Shown: positions 23,927-35,746 of the stretch, piece by piece
Numbering within the stretch: the stretch's first letter is position 1
Layout: every line of letters begins with the position of its first letter
Source: Beroe ovata
Lineage: Eukaryota; Ctenophora; Nuda; Beroida; Beroidae
Length of the DNA: 64,000 nt
Direction: 5' to 3'
Assembly: GCA_946803715.1 (NCBI GenBank)
Contig: CAMPET010000089.1
Location: forward strand, 9,585-73,584
The notes under the pieces: model-generated
Database searches by the model: none
What the model saw: only the letters and a program-made list of their open reading frames with translations
What the model was told of the DNA's origin: nothing
Position numbers and translations under genes: made by a program

Positions 23927-25474
23927 GTCTTTCTTGACTATAGACCTGGCTATGTGCATGGAATATTGATGTTAAATGAAAACAGGGAAATTGGTCGACG
24001 AATGCATAATATTCGAATAACTCTTAAAACTGGTTGCAAATAACAAATCTTAGTCTGTATGACAAACAGAATTGCCTATTATGATTTCATATTCTTACAA
24101 CTAGCTAGTCGAGGTTATCCGCCCTGGGCATTTAGACATTTGTCAGGTTTTCTGTTTTCATGGGAGTGAATTGGGAGTTACTCATGTGCTTGTGTTGCTT
24201 AGAATGGCAGCGGTGGCGGTACAATTCATATCATTCCTCGAAAAATACCCTGTTCATCGGCAAATTCCAACCATGGTGCTTATGCTTCAGTCGATTCAAG
24301 CAAGAACCTACGATAATCTGTCCACGTTACCATGATAATCCTCAGAAAAGTTTTCGTCCTTATCTATCCTTAATGGATATTTTGTGACAAAATAACGAAC
24401 AACACCAAGAGAAGCGTTTGGTACGTATATGCGCGCAGTACTGATTGACACGTGCATTGAAGTACTCCTTTATAATATACGCGGCACACTTATGTATGAA
24501 AATGTCAATGAGAAAAGACACCCTTGCGGCGCGCAGCAAGAAACACGACCGTGGCCCGGCCGTGGACCAACAACCAACAACGAAGGTGAAGGATGATCAT
24601 TATGGAAATTGCAATTTTTTGACACTGTTTAAGGTCCTAGGTAGTAAATTCGAAACTTAATCATTAAGTTAATGATCAGTATGAGTATGTATGATGCTTT
24701 TATAGTTTTTTTGTTAACTTTAACTTTAAGCTACATCATACATAATTATTGTACCGGTACGTTCAACGTTATGATAATGATTTGTGATTTCATTCCCATC
24801 ACTCACTTACTTTTACATTCTACTTCTAGTTTTACTTTTATGATTTGTAATTATTCTTCTCTTATTATTTCCCTTATTTATATCTTCTCTTATTATTATT
24901 ATCTTCTCTTAATATTTATATTATCGCATCTGTTCTCAATTGAGATTGAAATCTCATTCATTATTGCTCTTATTTTGTATTTACTTTAACGTAGAGAGCA
25001 AAAAGGCTAGTCGGGCCTTTTGCTCGCAGGGTTCACTTTCGCTACAGATGCTGCGAGGGCCTGGGAGCATCTGTAGAATCAGTTTCAAATTCAAGTTTAA
25101 CTACTACTGACTACTTAGTACTTGTCTACTGACTATTGCAGATCACTAATAATATAGAGAAATTTCATGCAGATAATAGTGATTTGAGCTACAATCAAAT
25201 TGGAATCTGCGCAGTGCACATGGCCACATAGTCATAGTGTATCATCGTATTCCATTTTCTGCATCGACAATCGTCAAATACTAACTAGCGAGTCTTTTTT
25301 AATTGTATAACGACTTATTAGATTTTATAATTATAGCTAAATAGAACGAATGACTAATACCAGATGGTTTCGATGCTCAAGAGTTTGATCAAATCAATCA
25401 CAAATCTGAAATCAAGATCATGAATTATATCTTATTCTCACTCACAAAATTTAGGCATTCAGTGTTACATAAAG
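23927..25474. other. Intergenic, AT-rich, with a structured element
   Basis: No gene supported. 24420-24560 has CGCG-rich words, and 24660-24990 is strongly AT-rich with TCTTATTATTATT runs, followed by the hairpin element at 24996-25076. The rest is unremarkable AT-rich sequence. Confidence 0.4.
24996..25076. repeat. Two adjacent hairpins, possible mobile-element terminus
   Basis: Hairpin 1: GAGCAAAAAGGC (24996-25007) pairs with GCCTTTTGCTC (25015-25025), one bulge. Hairpin 2: CTACAGATGCT (25042-25052) pairs perfectly with AGCATCTGTAG (25066-25076). A third possible stem joins CTCGCAG (25023-25029) with CTGCGAG (25051-25057). The GC-rich, foldable 80 bp stands out sharply from the AT-rich flank and could be the 3' end of a retroelement or a structured RNA. 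I do not recognise a family. Confidence 0.55.
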
Positions 25475-25480
25475 TTTATT
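25475..25480 (-). terminator. Polyadenylation signal for the papain-family gene
   Basis: TTTATT on the plus strand, i.e. AATAAA on the minus strand, about 150 nt beyond the stop codon of the protease gene. The distance is typical. Confidence 0.5.
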
Positions 25481-25628
25481 TGTGAAATATCAACATAATG
25501 ATCATAACATTGTGTCCATTGTCCTCATCGTGATCCAAGTCCGTCAGATGGGTGTGGCAGTGCAGTTCATTCTCATCAGTATTTCCATGTGTCATATTAT
25601 GTTGTCGCTGCATGGTATCAGACATGAA

Positions 25629-27641
25629 CTAACACTGATCTGAGCAGCATGTTTTCGTGCACTGCTTCCAGTAGTAATTCACTGATGCAACCGTTGTGCT
25701 GTCAGTATACTTACAGAGTCCGTTATTCTTGCCAGTTTGGCAGACTTGATTGTCGCTTGAGTCGCTTGCACCACGGCACACAGAGCAGTTGGGATGCTCG
25801 AAGCAGTAGACGGGTTCCGCGATTTTGCTGTATTCGTTGAATCCGAGACACATTGGCACGGGCTCTGTACCAGTTGGGTTCCGACAGAAATTGTGATTTC
25901 CAAGCTTGTACTTGTACCCGTCCAGTTTGTTCATCAATTGGCCCTCCAGAACATCTTTATTCCATGAATCACATATTTTGGTTCTTCCAAAGGCGTCTTT
26001 GTACTTATTTTGACTTCCCGTGTACCCGGCACCATTTCCCACGAGCACGTCGCTTCCCAGCTTGATACACTCCGGCATTAGCCGTGCATCCTTGTCTTTG
26101 TTGGTAAAAACATTCTGGATGAGACAGTATACTGGTTCGCCCACCAAATTATACCCGGCGTTGCATCGCACCTGCAGTTTCTCCTTATACCTCATGATGG
26201 GTTTGTTTGTCGCAACACCATTAGCAATCGCAGGTCTGAAACAATCTCCCGTCTTTTCTCCGCTCGAGGGCGGCACGACTATCACAGGAGACGACTTGCA
26301 TTTGTTGCACGAAAGAGCACAAAATACGTCCATATTTTGCGTGTCGCAACCGAATTGCTTTACGGCTGATGGGCAACGAGGTCCCATCTTATCGGTACAC
26401 TGCTGTCTTTTCTCTAACATCTGCTGCTGCATCCCAGGGAGACCCCAGCCAAGGGGTTTATCCCCTAATTCCTCCTCCTCTTCGCCTAGAGACCGGGCAT
26501 ATCTCATCGCATCTCTCTTCTCCATTGCTGATGGAACCTGGATACATTCCTGACCTTTCTCTACACATGTTGAGATCTCCGAACAGAACTTAGGTTTATC
26601 CGTAGGGCACTTGTTCGGAGCTAATGGTTTCCGTTTTGGACGAGATTCAACAGAGATCGCCGCCATGGTCGTCTCAATTCCACACGAGTTGGTGTTTCTC
26701 TCAATGTAGAAGTATCCATCGTCTCCCCAGCTATGTCCGTGGGAGTTCCGAACTATGTAGTAATCCTCAGTGTACCCCACTATCAGGACAGCATGGGCAC
26801 ACGCCCCCTGCTCCCCCTCTACCACCGGTGTGCCCCGTACCACACTCACCCCGTCATAGTTGTCCATGCGACATTTCTGTCCGGGCCCTGAGCCCCACGC
26901 CATGCACGTCATCACGGAGCCATAGTGGGAAATCGCTGCGGCTGCAGTTTTGGGCGTGACTGCTACGTATCCGGTTATTTTGATGCCCTCTAAGCTGTCC
27001 GGTGTTGTCGGTTGACGGCAGGTGAACTTTCCATCTAAATACTCCCCGTAGTCCTTCCTTGAGCTGAGCTTGTCGATGTACGACATCAGAATGGAGACCA
27101 TCCTGAAATCGCCACCGTTACATCCCTTGAAGTAGCAATCCGTCATTTCCTGTTCACTGAATTTCACTCTCTTTGCGGTGGCCTTGGCATAAGCGATCTC
27201 AAGAGCAGCGATGAATGTATGGAGGTAGCAGTTCCCGCAAGTCTGCTGGTTTTGAACTGGGTTAACCAAAGATTCCCCCGTACCGGGAATAGTGAGTTTT
27301 CTTGCGTCGAATGTTCTCGGTGCGGACACGGTCTCGAGGACCGACTCGGCTCGTTTCTGTAACTCCTCGTTTACCAGGAGTAGTTCTCTGGCAGCGGGCA
27401 CCGCACCGTTCTGCTTTTCTCTCTCCTCCTCCGTGTACATGTCCTCCAGCGAGAGTTTCTCCCCGGCTTCCTGGGTCAGGTAGACAAACTCGAATATCTC
27501 TCGTCGTATAGCGAGGGCAGCTGGGGTCAGGACGATCCCATCGGCTTCCAACATGGAATCAAGGAGAGCGTCTGACTCCGGGGTGGAGAGGGCGGAGTGA
27601 GGGAGCACTGCAACCAGGATGAAAACAGTCAGGAGCTCCAT
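25629..27641 (-). CDS. Papain-family protease with ShK-like, sushi and kringle-like modules
   Basis: Secreted C1A-type cysteine protease of 670 residues in a single uninterrupted exon. Signal peptide about 1-19, propeptide to about 110. Catalytic residues are visible: Gln132/133, Cys138 in the QQTCGNCY motif (family usually GSCW), His283 in CAHAVLIVGY, and Asn299 in VRNSHGHSWGDDGY. The GCNGG motif at 173-177 is also present, so activity is expected. C-terminal extension: a Cys-rich ShK/TSK-like unit (about 415-449), a sushi/CCP domain (about 465-526), a kringle-like domain (about 532-613, with FCRNPTG and regular Cys spacing) and a final Cys-rich tail ending KTCCSDQC. The propeptide lacks an obvious ERFNIN motif. 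No introns, unlike most neighbours. The extension suggests extracellular binding; substrate unknown. Confidence 0.85.
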   Translation of the reverse strand: MELLTVFILVAVLPHSALSTPESDALLDSMLEADGIVLTPAALAIRREIFEFVYLTQEAGEKLSLEDMYTEEEREKQNGAVPAARELLLVNEELQKRAESVLETVSAPRTFDARKLTIPGTGESLVNPVQNQQTCGNCYLHTFIAALEIAYAKATAKRVKFSEQEMTDCYFKGCNGGDFRMVSILMSYIDKLSSRKDYGEYLDGKFTCRQPTTPDSLEGIKITGYVAVTPKTAAAAISHYGSVMTCMAWGSGPGQKCRMDNYDGVSVVRGTPVVEGEQGACAHAVLIVGYTEDYYIVRNSHGHSWGDDGYFYIERNTNSCGIETTMAAISVESRPKRKPLAPNKCPTDKPKFCSEISTCVEKGQECIQVPSAMEKRDAMRYARSLGEEEEELGDKPLGWGLPGMQQQMLEKRQQCTDKMGPRCPSAVKQFGCDTQNMDVFCALSCNKCKSSPVIVVPPSSGEKTGDCFRPAIANGVATNKPIMRYKEKLQVRCNAGYNLVGEPVYCLIQNVFTNKDKDARLMPECIKLGSDVLVGNGAGYTGSQNKYKDAFGRTKICDSWNKDVLEGQLMNKLDGYKYKLGNHNFCRNPTGTEPVPMCLGFNEYSKIAEPVYCFEHPNCSVCRGASDSSDNQVCQTGKNNGLCKYTDSTTVASVNYYWKQCTKTCCSDQC

Positions 27642-29101
27642 CTTGTGGGTGTAGGGGTGTTCTGTCTCTTGTACTTGTAGTCGTGCAGATAAGTGTCAGT
27701 GCGTCGAGTACTACAACTTGTTATATTTGATTTTGATTCTATACTGCAGTTTATATATGCCACTGTCGCTGTCGACCGCGTCGCAAAGATTGGTTCCGTG
27801 GTTATCTCGGAATGTAAAACAATTGGACCTTAGGGTGTCAATTATACTGCTAATTCGGTGTCATTGTCAATCAATTAACTTGCCTGTGACGAGTGCACGG
27901 AGATGCAAAGGAATTTGTCCGGGTTATTGTTGAGCAATTTATCCCGTCCCTGGCAATCGTGTGAAATTTATTGACATCTTATCATTTTCATGACGCTTTC
28001 ATCTACACTGTACAGACACCAGACGGTCTGAACTCAAGTTGAACCATGACCACGGCCGATACTGATAGATAGCGGATATTTCTTCCCTTTCTTTGATAAT
28101 TATCGATTGAAAGACATAATTCAATAAAGAATAGACGAATTATCAGCATTCTCCCTACTCAGGGCGGTCCATTTCAAATTAGAGGAAGAAAGGAGGTGCT
28201 GTTAGAGTTACGCAGCACAAATAGTGATAGATGATGATTCTGTCGGAAGAATTGTGCGCTCTGAACTACACTATGAGCAAAGTCAAAGTGAGAAAGCGAA
28301 TTTCGTAGGTTAAAACTTAGACAACTTGAACTGTGTTATTACAATACCATGATAATAAGAGATCAAACAATGATAGCTGCCGTATCATCAAAGTAACCGT
28401 AAAATTAATTAATTATCACGGAAATAATTACCCTTATTGATAATGAATAATGATAATAATATTATTGTTAAGCATGAGGGTAGCATAGATTTAGTTATAT
28501 CATAGTATCATTTGAAAATCATATTTTCAATTCTAAACGAAAAATATATAACAAAAGAAAGTAATGTTTTCTCTTCCATAGAAGAAAAGAAAAGATAACG
28601 CTACAGCATCAGAGCAAAACTGACTCATATGTAGGGAGCGGCGGACTAGTTCACTTTTTCAAGATCCCAGCTATAAATGGTATAAGAGCTCCTTTGCGGA
28701 GTGGGACCCAATTATACGAATCGAAAGTAGGGTGAATGAATGCGCACTGGCACCCTATTGTCCTGGAATTATTTCTAAAAGGGAGGGATTTTCATCCAGG
28801 GTTCGGGGGAACATGTCCAATAAATCTCACACCAAATAGCACAGTTTTGAAAGTCGGGGTGGAAACACATCTATACGTTGTGATAAAAGTGCTGCATTAA
28901 AAAGGAATATATCTTATTTTCTTCACAGGTTAAATGAAATGAATGACATACTAATATCTGAACTACAACTATTTACAAGATGATATACAATTTACACATT
29001 CTACACATAATTTTACTGTTAAAGCAGTGCCAATTTAAGAGTTAGTTCCACAAAAATAGCGCAGTTTCATAGCCGTGATATAGCCGCACGTCACAGACGC
29101 G
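27642..29101. other. Intergenic, nothing firm seen
   Basis: Spacer between the protease start and the 3' end of the kinase gene. It is AT-rich with scattered palindromic TGATAAT words near 28370-28460. No ORF, RNA gene or repeat family is supported. Confidence 0.45.
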
Positions 29102-32100
29102 TTACATCACCGTGCAAACGCGAGACCGTGACCTCGACGGGAACTTCATTTTGCGAGATTTGCCGCCTTTCTTTCCTCTCTTATCAGAGCCGAGTTCCGA
29201 GGGGGGTATTGGAATCGGGGGTGGGGATAGCCTCTTGTGTTGCACTGAAATGAGGATATTTTGAGTGGTCGGTTCGAGAAAATAGACATTAGACAATCTC
29301 ACAATATGTGTGAGCGTCAGTACCTTTATGAAGAGTTATCCGATATGTCCCAGTGATGGCATTCCTTGGTCCATTCTTAGTTCCTCTCTCCACAACGGTC
29401 GATAGCAGGTCTTTCGGGACACCTGGAATATAGTTGAATGTTGTCTTTTTCATAGTGCTACTGCATCGGACTGTAACTGTAAGCCAGGAGCCCGCGCGAA
29501 TGTAATGCTGTGAGCGGCTACCTCTGACCCAAGAGAAAAGAAGAGCGTCTATGTATGAGAGGAGATATTGTGTTACTCCCTTACCTAACTCATTGAGAAT
29601 CCTCTGTGCCTCTCTGTCATCCTGATCAGGCGGTATCTCGCTGCTTATATCAGGTTGTAGTGACGATAACTCGAGCGAGGCGGGAAATTGCGCGTCTCGT
29701 AACCAGGTGTGCTCCTTCATCCCAGTTAGTGATATCCTCTTAACTGGATCCTCTGAAATTGGGAGGGGGATTTGGTAATTGAGTGATTTGATAATTATTT
29801 GGTAATTGAGTGATTTGATAATTATTAGGGGATCATTGGTAATTTGCAATGAGATGATTATTAGTAAGGTACTGGAACCTAATTTTATGCCCTGAATGGA
29901 AAATAAGAAGATACNGTAATACCTATCAAGATGGCTCGAATAAGCGAAGCAGCATTTTCACTGATGTAAGGAGGGATGATATATGTTCCTTCCAGTATGT
30001 TCTTCTTTAATTTGGAGACGTTTTCTGCCCGAAATGGCATGCCACCAGTTAACATAAAGTAGAGCAATACACCTGGTGATGGAGAACAGTAAACATATAA
30101 CATCGGATAAGGAATAATCTAGAAACTGTACACCACTATCAGGATTCACTCACTGCCACACTTACCCAGTGCCCATATATCCACATATCGCCCGATATAA
30201 CCCAACTTCTGGTCATCTTTAAACAGCTCAGGTGCAGCATAAGGTGGAGACCCGCAGAATGTTGCCAACTTCTCGTCCGAGCACTGGATGCTGAACCCAA
30301 AGTCGCCCAGTTTGGCTGTACCGCTCGCAGAGAAGAAGATGTTCTCCGATTTAATGTCTCTGTGACAAACGTTCCTAGAGTGCTGAAATGTGTTAATGTT
30401 ATGACGCTGTATGTTCAGGGTAGAAAAGGGGCATATTGATTTTAGCACGGAATGCAAGTCACTCTTTTCTCTTAGTTCATGACCCAAAATCTATGCTTAA
30501 ATTTCAATCAAACCAAATCAATTGATAGTTTAAAATGCCTCTGATGTTCATGAATTCCTTCGATTAATTGTCCCATGTCCATTTGTCGTCCATTTGGAGT
30601 GCGCGGCGTGGGCGCGCAAGAATCATTTCGAGGTGAATCCACATATCAACACTTTCAACGTACGTGCGCGCGACTACATCCACTTAGGATTACCAGCGCG
30701 CTACGTTAAGTTTGAAAATCCATGGAAAATTCATAAGGAGCTAAAACTAAAGTGTACCAAAATTAAGGCGTTATCTCGGCGATTTGCATGGTATTTTGGT
30801 ACAACGATTACTCGAAAACCGGTCGTCACATTTTAATAAAACTTTCCAGTTAGGTCCATCGNTGCAAGTCACTCTTTTCTCTTAGTTCATGACCCGAAAT
30901 CTATGCTTAAATTTCAATCAAACCAAACCAATTGATAGTTTAAAATGCCTCTGATGTTCATGAATTCCTTCGAATTATTCCTTCGAATTATTTATAATTG
31001 TCCCATGTCCATTTGCCGTCCATTTGGAGTGCGCGGCGTGGGCGCGCAAGAATCATTTCGAGTTAAATCCACATATCAACACTTTCAACGTACGTGCGCG
31101 CGACCACGTCCACTCACGATTACCAGCGCGCTACGTTAAGTTTGAAAATTCATGGAAAATTACAAGTCCACAAAATATTGTCAGAAATTTTCGCCCATTC
31201 TATTCACAGCGAGAGCTTTCATCTCCAATCGGTTTAACAATGAATCTAATTAGCATATTCAGAAGACATTTCCGAAGCAATGAATGTATTTTATTCTTAA
31301 CAGACATCATAGGATACGTGTGACTGTGTAGTGTGTAAATAATGTCTAGACTTGTGTCACATATGTTACACATTGTTACGAAGAATTGACGTGTCATAGT
31401 TTGTAAACACAGTATAACACACACACACACACGGAATAACTGTCATAACTTGTAAACATAGTACTACTGAAATCACGCAGTGTGAAATACACGTACACTG
31501 CACACTGTACGTGTGTGTGTGCTTGAAGAAAATGACCACACTGAATGATTATATATGTTCATGTGAAAAAAAACATGTTTTTGTGGTATAATCTATGATA
31601 TGTTATAATGATAAAACATTGCAATGTATTGAATATGCAAGTTACGACGTCAAAAGTTACTGAGGGTAAGGTCGAATCATAGTAAACTATCATGATTCTA
31701 TGTTTCAGTGAAGGCTATACAGCGGTTAGCTCTAAGATACTATTTACAATGTCCCATATCCTGGCCGAAGTTTGCATCAAAAACTGCTCTTTATGTCCTA
31801 CTGACACCCTAAATGACCGCTAAGTGTTGTAGCCATCAACTAGGTATTTATATTATGCAAGCTAATCATTTCCACCTCCCGCGAAGCTAATGTCACAGCT
31901 TAACATCCCCACTTTATAACCACCATATACTCTATTTTAGTGTGGTAGTACCAAACTATTTTAGTAGTAAACCCTACCACTTCAAGGCAATGATCTGTGA
32001 GAGCATGGTTGAGATTAGCTATCATGTTTCACTAAATAGCTCTAAATTAACAAAGAACAACAACGTGTGGTGGATTTGTAGTAAAACCTTATTATTTACA

Positions 32101-32565
32101 AGTGGGAATACATCCACATTTCTCGGAAAATTAGTAAGTGATCAAACGCTGCTGAGCGAGAAATAATGTGGGTGTTAACACTTTTTCTCAATTTAGAGGG
32201 CTATGGGATGGGGGGGGACTGCGAATAGAGAAATGCCAATTGTGGTTGCTTCTCCATGAACTATCTTTCCTCATAGTTTATACACCACACACGTTAGACA
32301 CACAAATATACATACACACACAGTACAGGTTTCCTTTTTGTTATGGAAACTATATGCCATTTTACATGAGATAATTAAGCAATTAGCTTCATACAGTTCC
32401 ACTCAATTTGCGACCTATTATACAATCAGTTGAGGGCTTGTGATAATATGAAACACTAGATCACGGACAATTAATCCTCGCAACAATGGAGTGATTATCA
32501 CACATTGCCACTTGCCATAATCATGAGTGAGAGAGATTAGCAGAGTGGTCCCTTGCGAGATATTG

Positions 32566-32617
<52 letters not shown>

Positions 32618-35600
32618 GTGAGTGTGTGTGTGTGTGTGTGGGTGTGTCTGTTTGNNNNNNNNNNNNNNNNNNNNNNNNNNNNNNNNNNNNNNNNNNNNNN
32701 NNNNNNNNNNNNNNNNNNNNNNNNNNNNNNNNNNNNNNNNNNNNNNNNNNNNNNNNNNNNNNNNNNNNNNNNNNNNNNNNNNNNNNNNNNNNNNNNNNNN
32801 NNNNNNNNNNNNNNNNNNNNNNNNNNNNNNNNNNNNNNNNNNNNNNNNNNNNNNNNNNNNNNNNNNNNNNNNNNNNNNNNNNNNNNNNNNNNNNNNNNNN
32901 NNNNNNNNNNNNNNNNNNNNNNNNNNNNNNNNNNNNNNNNNNNNNNNNNNNNNNNNNNNNNNNNNNNNNNNNNNNNNNNNNNNNNNNNNNNNNNNNNNNN
33001 NNNNNNNNNNNNNNNNNNNNNNNNNNNNNNNNNNNNNNNNNNNNNNNNNNNNNNNNNNNNNNNNNNNNNNNNNNNNNNNNNNNNNNNNNNNNNNNNNNNN
33101 NNNNNNNNNNNNNNNNNNNNNNNNNNNNNNNNNNNNNNNNNNNNNNNNNNNNNNNNNNNNNNNNNNNNNNNNNNNNNNNNNNNNNNNNNNNNNNNNNNNN
33201 NNNGTGTGTGAGTGTGTGTGTGTGTGTGTGTGTGGCTCTGTATGAGTGAATGTATAATCAAATTGAATATCAACAATCAACAAGCTTATTTTATAAAACT
33301 ATTGTAAACCTACTGTTCCTCAATAGCATAGGAATCATTGCCAAGTAGTATTAAAATTCAAGGATACGCGTGTAATGCTGATTGAGTATGCGTACTTGAT
33401 TTTATGCCTATGAGCACTGGAACGCATATCATGATAATCATTCACATGACATAACAGCGTTGGAATCGACAAATTCAGCTGATACAGCGATGAGATAACA
33501 TATAGACACCAAAAAGACAGCATATAAACACGAATGAGACACGTGAACTCACCAAGTGCTGTACAGCGTCCACTATTTGTGCAAAGTAAGTGCTGGCCTC
33601 GTTCTCCTCAAGTCTAGCGTTCTCCTTATTCGACACTTTCGCGTACAGCTCACCGCCTGATGAGCGCATGTCGTGAGTGTGGTGTCAAGTGAACGTGGTG
33701 TCAAGTGAGTGTGACGTAGTGCCAAGATGGCAGTATCATCTAGAATCACATATTTCCGTTTAGTCACGCATAGTTTGTGATTCATGTCGAACCATGTACA
33801 AGAACAATTAGTAGCCAGTAGTAGATTACAGGGACGTGTGCGTGGGAATGGTCGGTATCACGTGATCTCGCACGTGTGTCAGCGCGCAAATCACATGTAA
33901 TTCTCGAGTTTTGTAGGATACAAAATGAGGCTCCTGTTATAATAGGTCATACATTTACAACAAGTATTTCAATAGCAGCGGTAGGTGGGTGTCAACATGC
34001 ATCACAGAGTGGTCTCGTTCAAGTATTTTACTCACTTAGCTGCACAAACAATCCTAAAATGAGCATGTACCATTTCATGTCCCTTGGCCGTGAGTCCGCA
34101 CGTTTGAGAAACACACACACACATATACGCAGACACGCAGAGACACACATCTCTGGAAGTTTAATCTAATTTACAGAGAAAATTATCGCATTTAGTGTCG
34201 ATTCCCAGAGGGATTAACACTGAAACAACCTAGCACTGGATCCCTGCTCTCGTAAACTCATCAACTTGAATTTATACTGGTGTAAGTGCACAATTATCCG
34301 CTCACAGCTCATTGCACTCAGTTCCATCAAATCCCACGTCTTGCCCACGTAATTCGAGGTGCTATTTCATGAGTAGTATCCAGCTGTTACATAGCAGTTT
34401 CATATATCAAGTGTAGACAGACGCTCCAGCTTTGTGAATAGAGTCCATCACCAAGGCATGATGATCACTGTTTATAACTAAACAATGCTATGTTACTTCT
34501 ACATAAGTAATTATAAGATGGATGTAAATACGTTTACTATAAACATCCAGCAATGGCGTATAATATCACTCCTTTATAAATATAACTCCTTTCACCACCT
34601 TTGTCCAGTGATCGACTGATTTTAATGTCAAGTAGGTACTGTCAATTATAGTTTTAGGTTTTACTTCACGTTCAAATATCTGTCTAACATAAGCTAAAAA
34701 AGATGTCATACGGAAGCTTAATCCACCACCAGACTTTAGATTGGATATGATACCTCACTATATACATAGACCAATAGCATGATCCCAAATCCAATAAACC
34801 AATACAGAAGACCTTTCATTGAGTAGAACGTGATGTTATGCCGTAACTCATATTACCATAACACACATAATAGACAAGCTATGCGCCACCACACGCATAT
34901 TCTAACATGATATATACTTCTATTGCTTGCATGATCTCTCTGAACAAAACTCCATTTACTTTACATTAGAGCCACCTGGTGGTCATTGATGTACTGATCC
35001 AAGGCCACATTCAATATCAGCTGTCAGAGATATGCAGTGAATGTATAAAACCATTTGGTCTGAGCCATGGACATATCAGAGACACAAACATAGTGTCTCA
35101 AGAGATGCGAACTTCCATTAAGGCACCTACCTGGTGCATACTCCATAACAAAATATTGGGTGGAGAGCGTCTCTATGACTTCATATAGCCTCAGTATGTT
35201 AGGATGATGAAGTTCTTCCATCGCATGAATTTCTCGAGAAAGTAACCTCTGAGTTTTGTGATCCAACTTTCCCTTATCCAGTAGCTTCACAGCTACCTTC
35301 TCTGTAGTTATAGAATATCAGCGCATAATAATGGAATTATCCCCTTTCAAAAGCAGATATCACAATCTTAGTGAATTGTGCTTCAGATATTCTCGGAAAA
35401 CGATTACCTTTAGTCAAGATGTGAATTCCTAGCTTGACAACAGAGAAATTTCCAGTCCCCAAGTTTCCCTTGAGTCTGTAATATCCAATCCTTTTACCGA
35501 GAGCAACCTGCAAATTATTAAAAGGATATAGAAAGAATATAAATCTTCGGAAAGAGATCTCAAGCTCCACAAAAGATGGAAAAAGCTTACATCTTTAAGA

Positions 35601-35746
35601 ACTTTATCAGGATCACCAAGTTCTTGCTGAAGACGTTCCCAGGGGGAAAGAGAAGAACTATTGCTTACAGAACACCTTCGTGAAAAGCTGTTAGGTTCTA
35701 TGACAGGATGTTGGGATGAGGACTTTTCCTCTACACCATTTGACAT
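29102..35746 (-). CDS. NIM1K: Serine/threonine kinase NIM1 (AMPK-related)
   Basis: AMPK-related protein kinase. Nine exons in phase (high to low): 35746-35591, 35507-35408, 35301-35131, 33656-33553, 30382-30166, 30072-29923, 29752-29585, 29422-29324, 29244-29102, giving 435 residues (vertebrate NIM1K about 436). Visible: P-loop [12 protein letters not shown] near residue 70, VAVKLLDKG with the catalytic Lys, CHRDIKSEN catalytic loop, GDFGFS, the activation segment ending [13 protein letters not shown] with an LKB1-type Thr/Ser context, and the family-specific C-terminal [10 protein letters not shown] block. The protein ends in CTVM, a possible CaaX prenylation motif. Introns 3 and 4 are large (1.5 and 3.2 kb); intron 4 contains an N run and a duplicated contig end. 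Family assignment is strong from motif order and length. Confidence 0.92.
29772..29825. repeat. 27-bp direct tandem duplication
   Basis: The unit TTGGTAATTGAGTGATTTGATAATTAT occurs twice back to back in a kinase intron, just upstream (on the minus strand) of exon 7. Both copies are identical, so the event is recent. Confidence 0.85.
30453..30740. repeat. Duplicated segment in kinase intron 4, first copy
   Basis: About 290 bp repeated at 30863-31161, with a single n at 30862 between them. The first copy is followed by about 120 bp not present after the second. The copies differ by an indel and several substitutions. Both hold a GTGCGCGGCGTGGGCGCGC island. This is the third n-joined duplication in the window. 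Confidence 0.75.
30863..31161. repeat. Duplicated segment in kinase intron 4, second copy
   Basis: Second copy of 30453-30740, directly after the n at 30862. It diverges from the first copy shortly after GAAAATTCATGGAAAATT. Confidence 0.75.
32569..33237. repeat. GT microsatellite containing an assembly gap
   Basis: TG dinucleotide array on both sides of an N run at 32655-33203, inside kinase intron 4. The gap is almost certainly the unassembled middle of the repeat. Open frames through the Ns mean nothing. Confidence 0.95.

Noticed and set aside
25629-27641. Reading the protease gene as a toxin because of its ShK-like Cys pattern
   Set aside because: ShK-like units are common add-on modules in secreted enzymes; here they follow an intact papain domain, so an enzyme is the simpler call.
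32521-33283. Long open frames of 200-250 codons on both strands
   Set aside because: They run through an N run inside a GT microsatellite; almost all codons are undefined.
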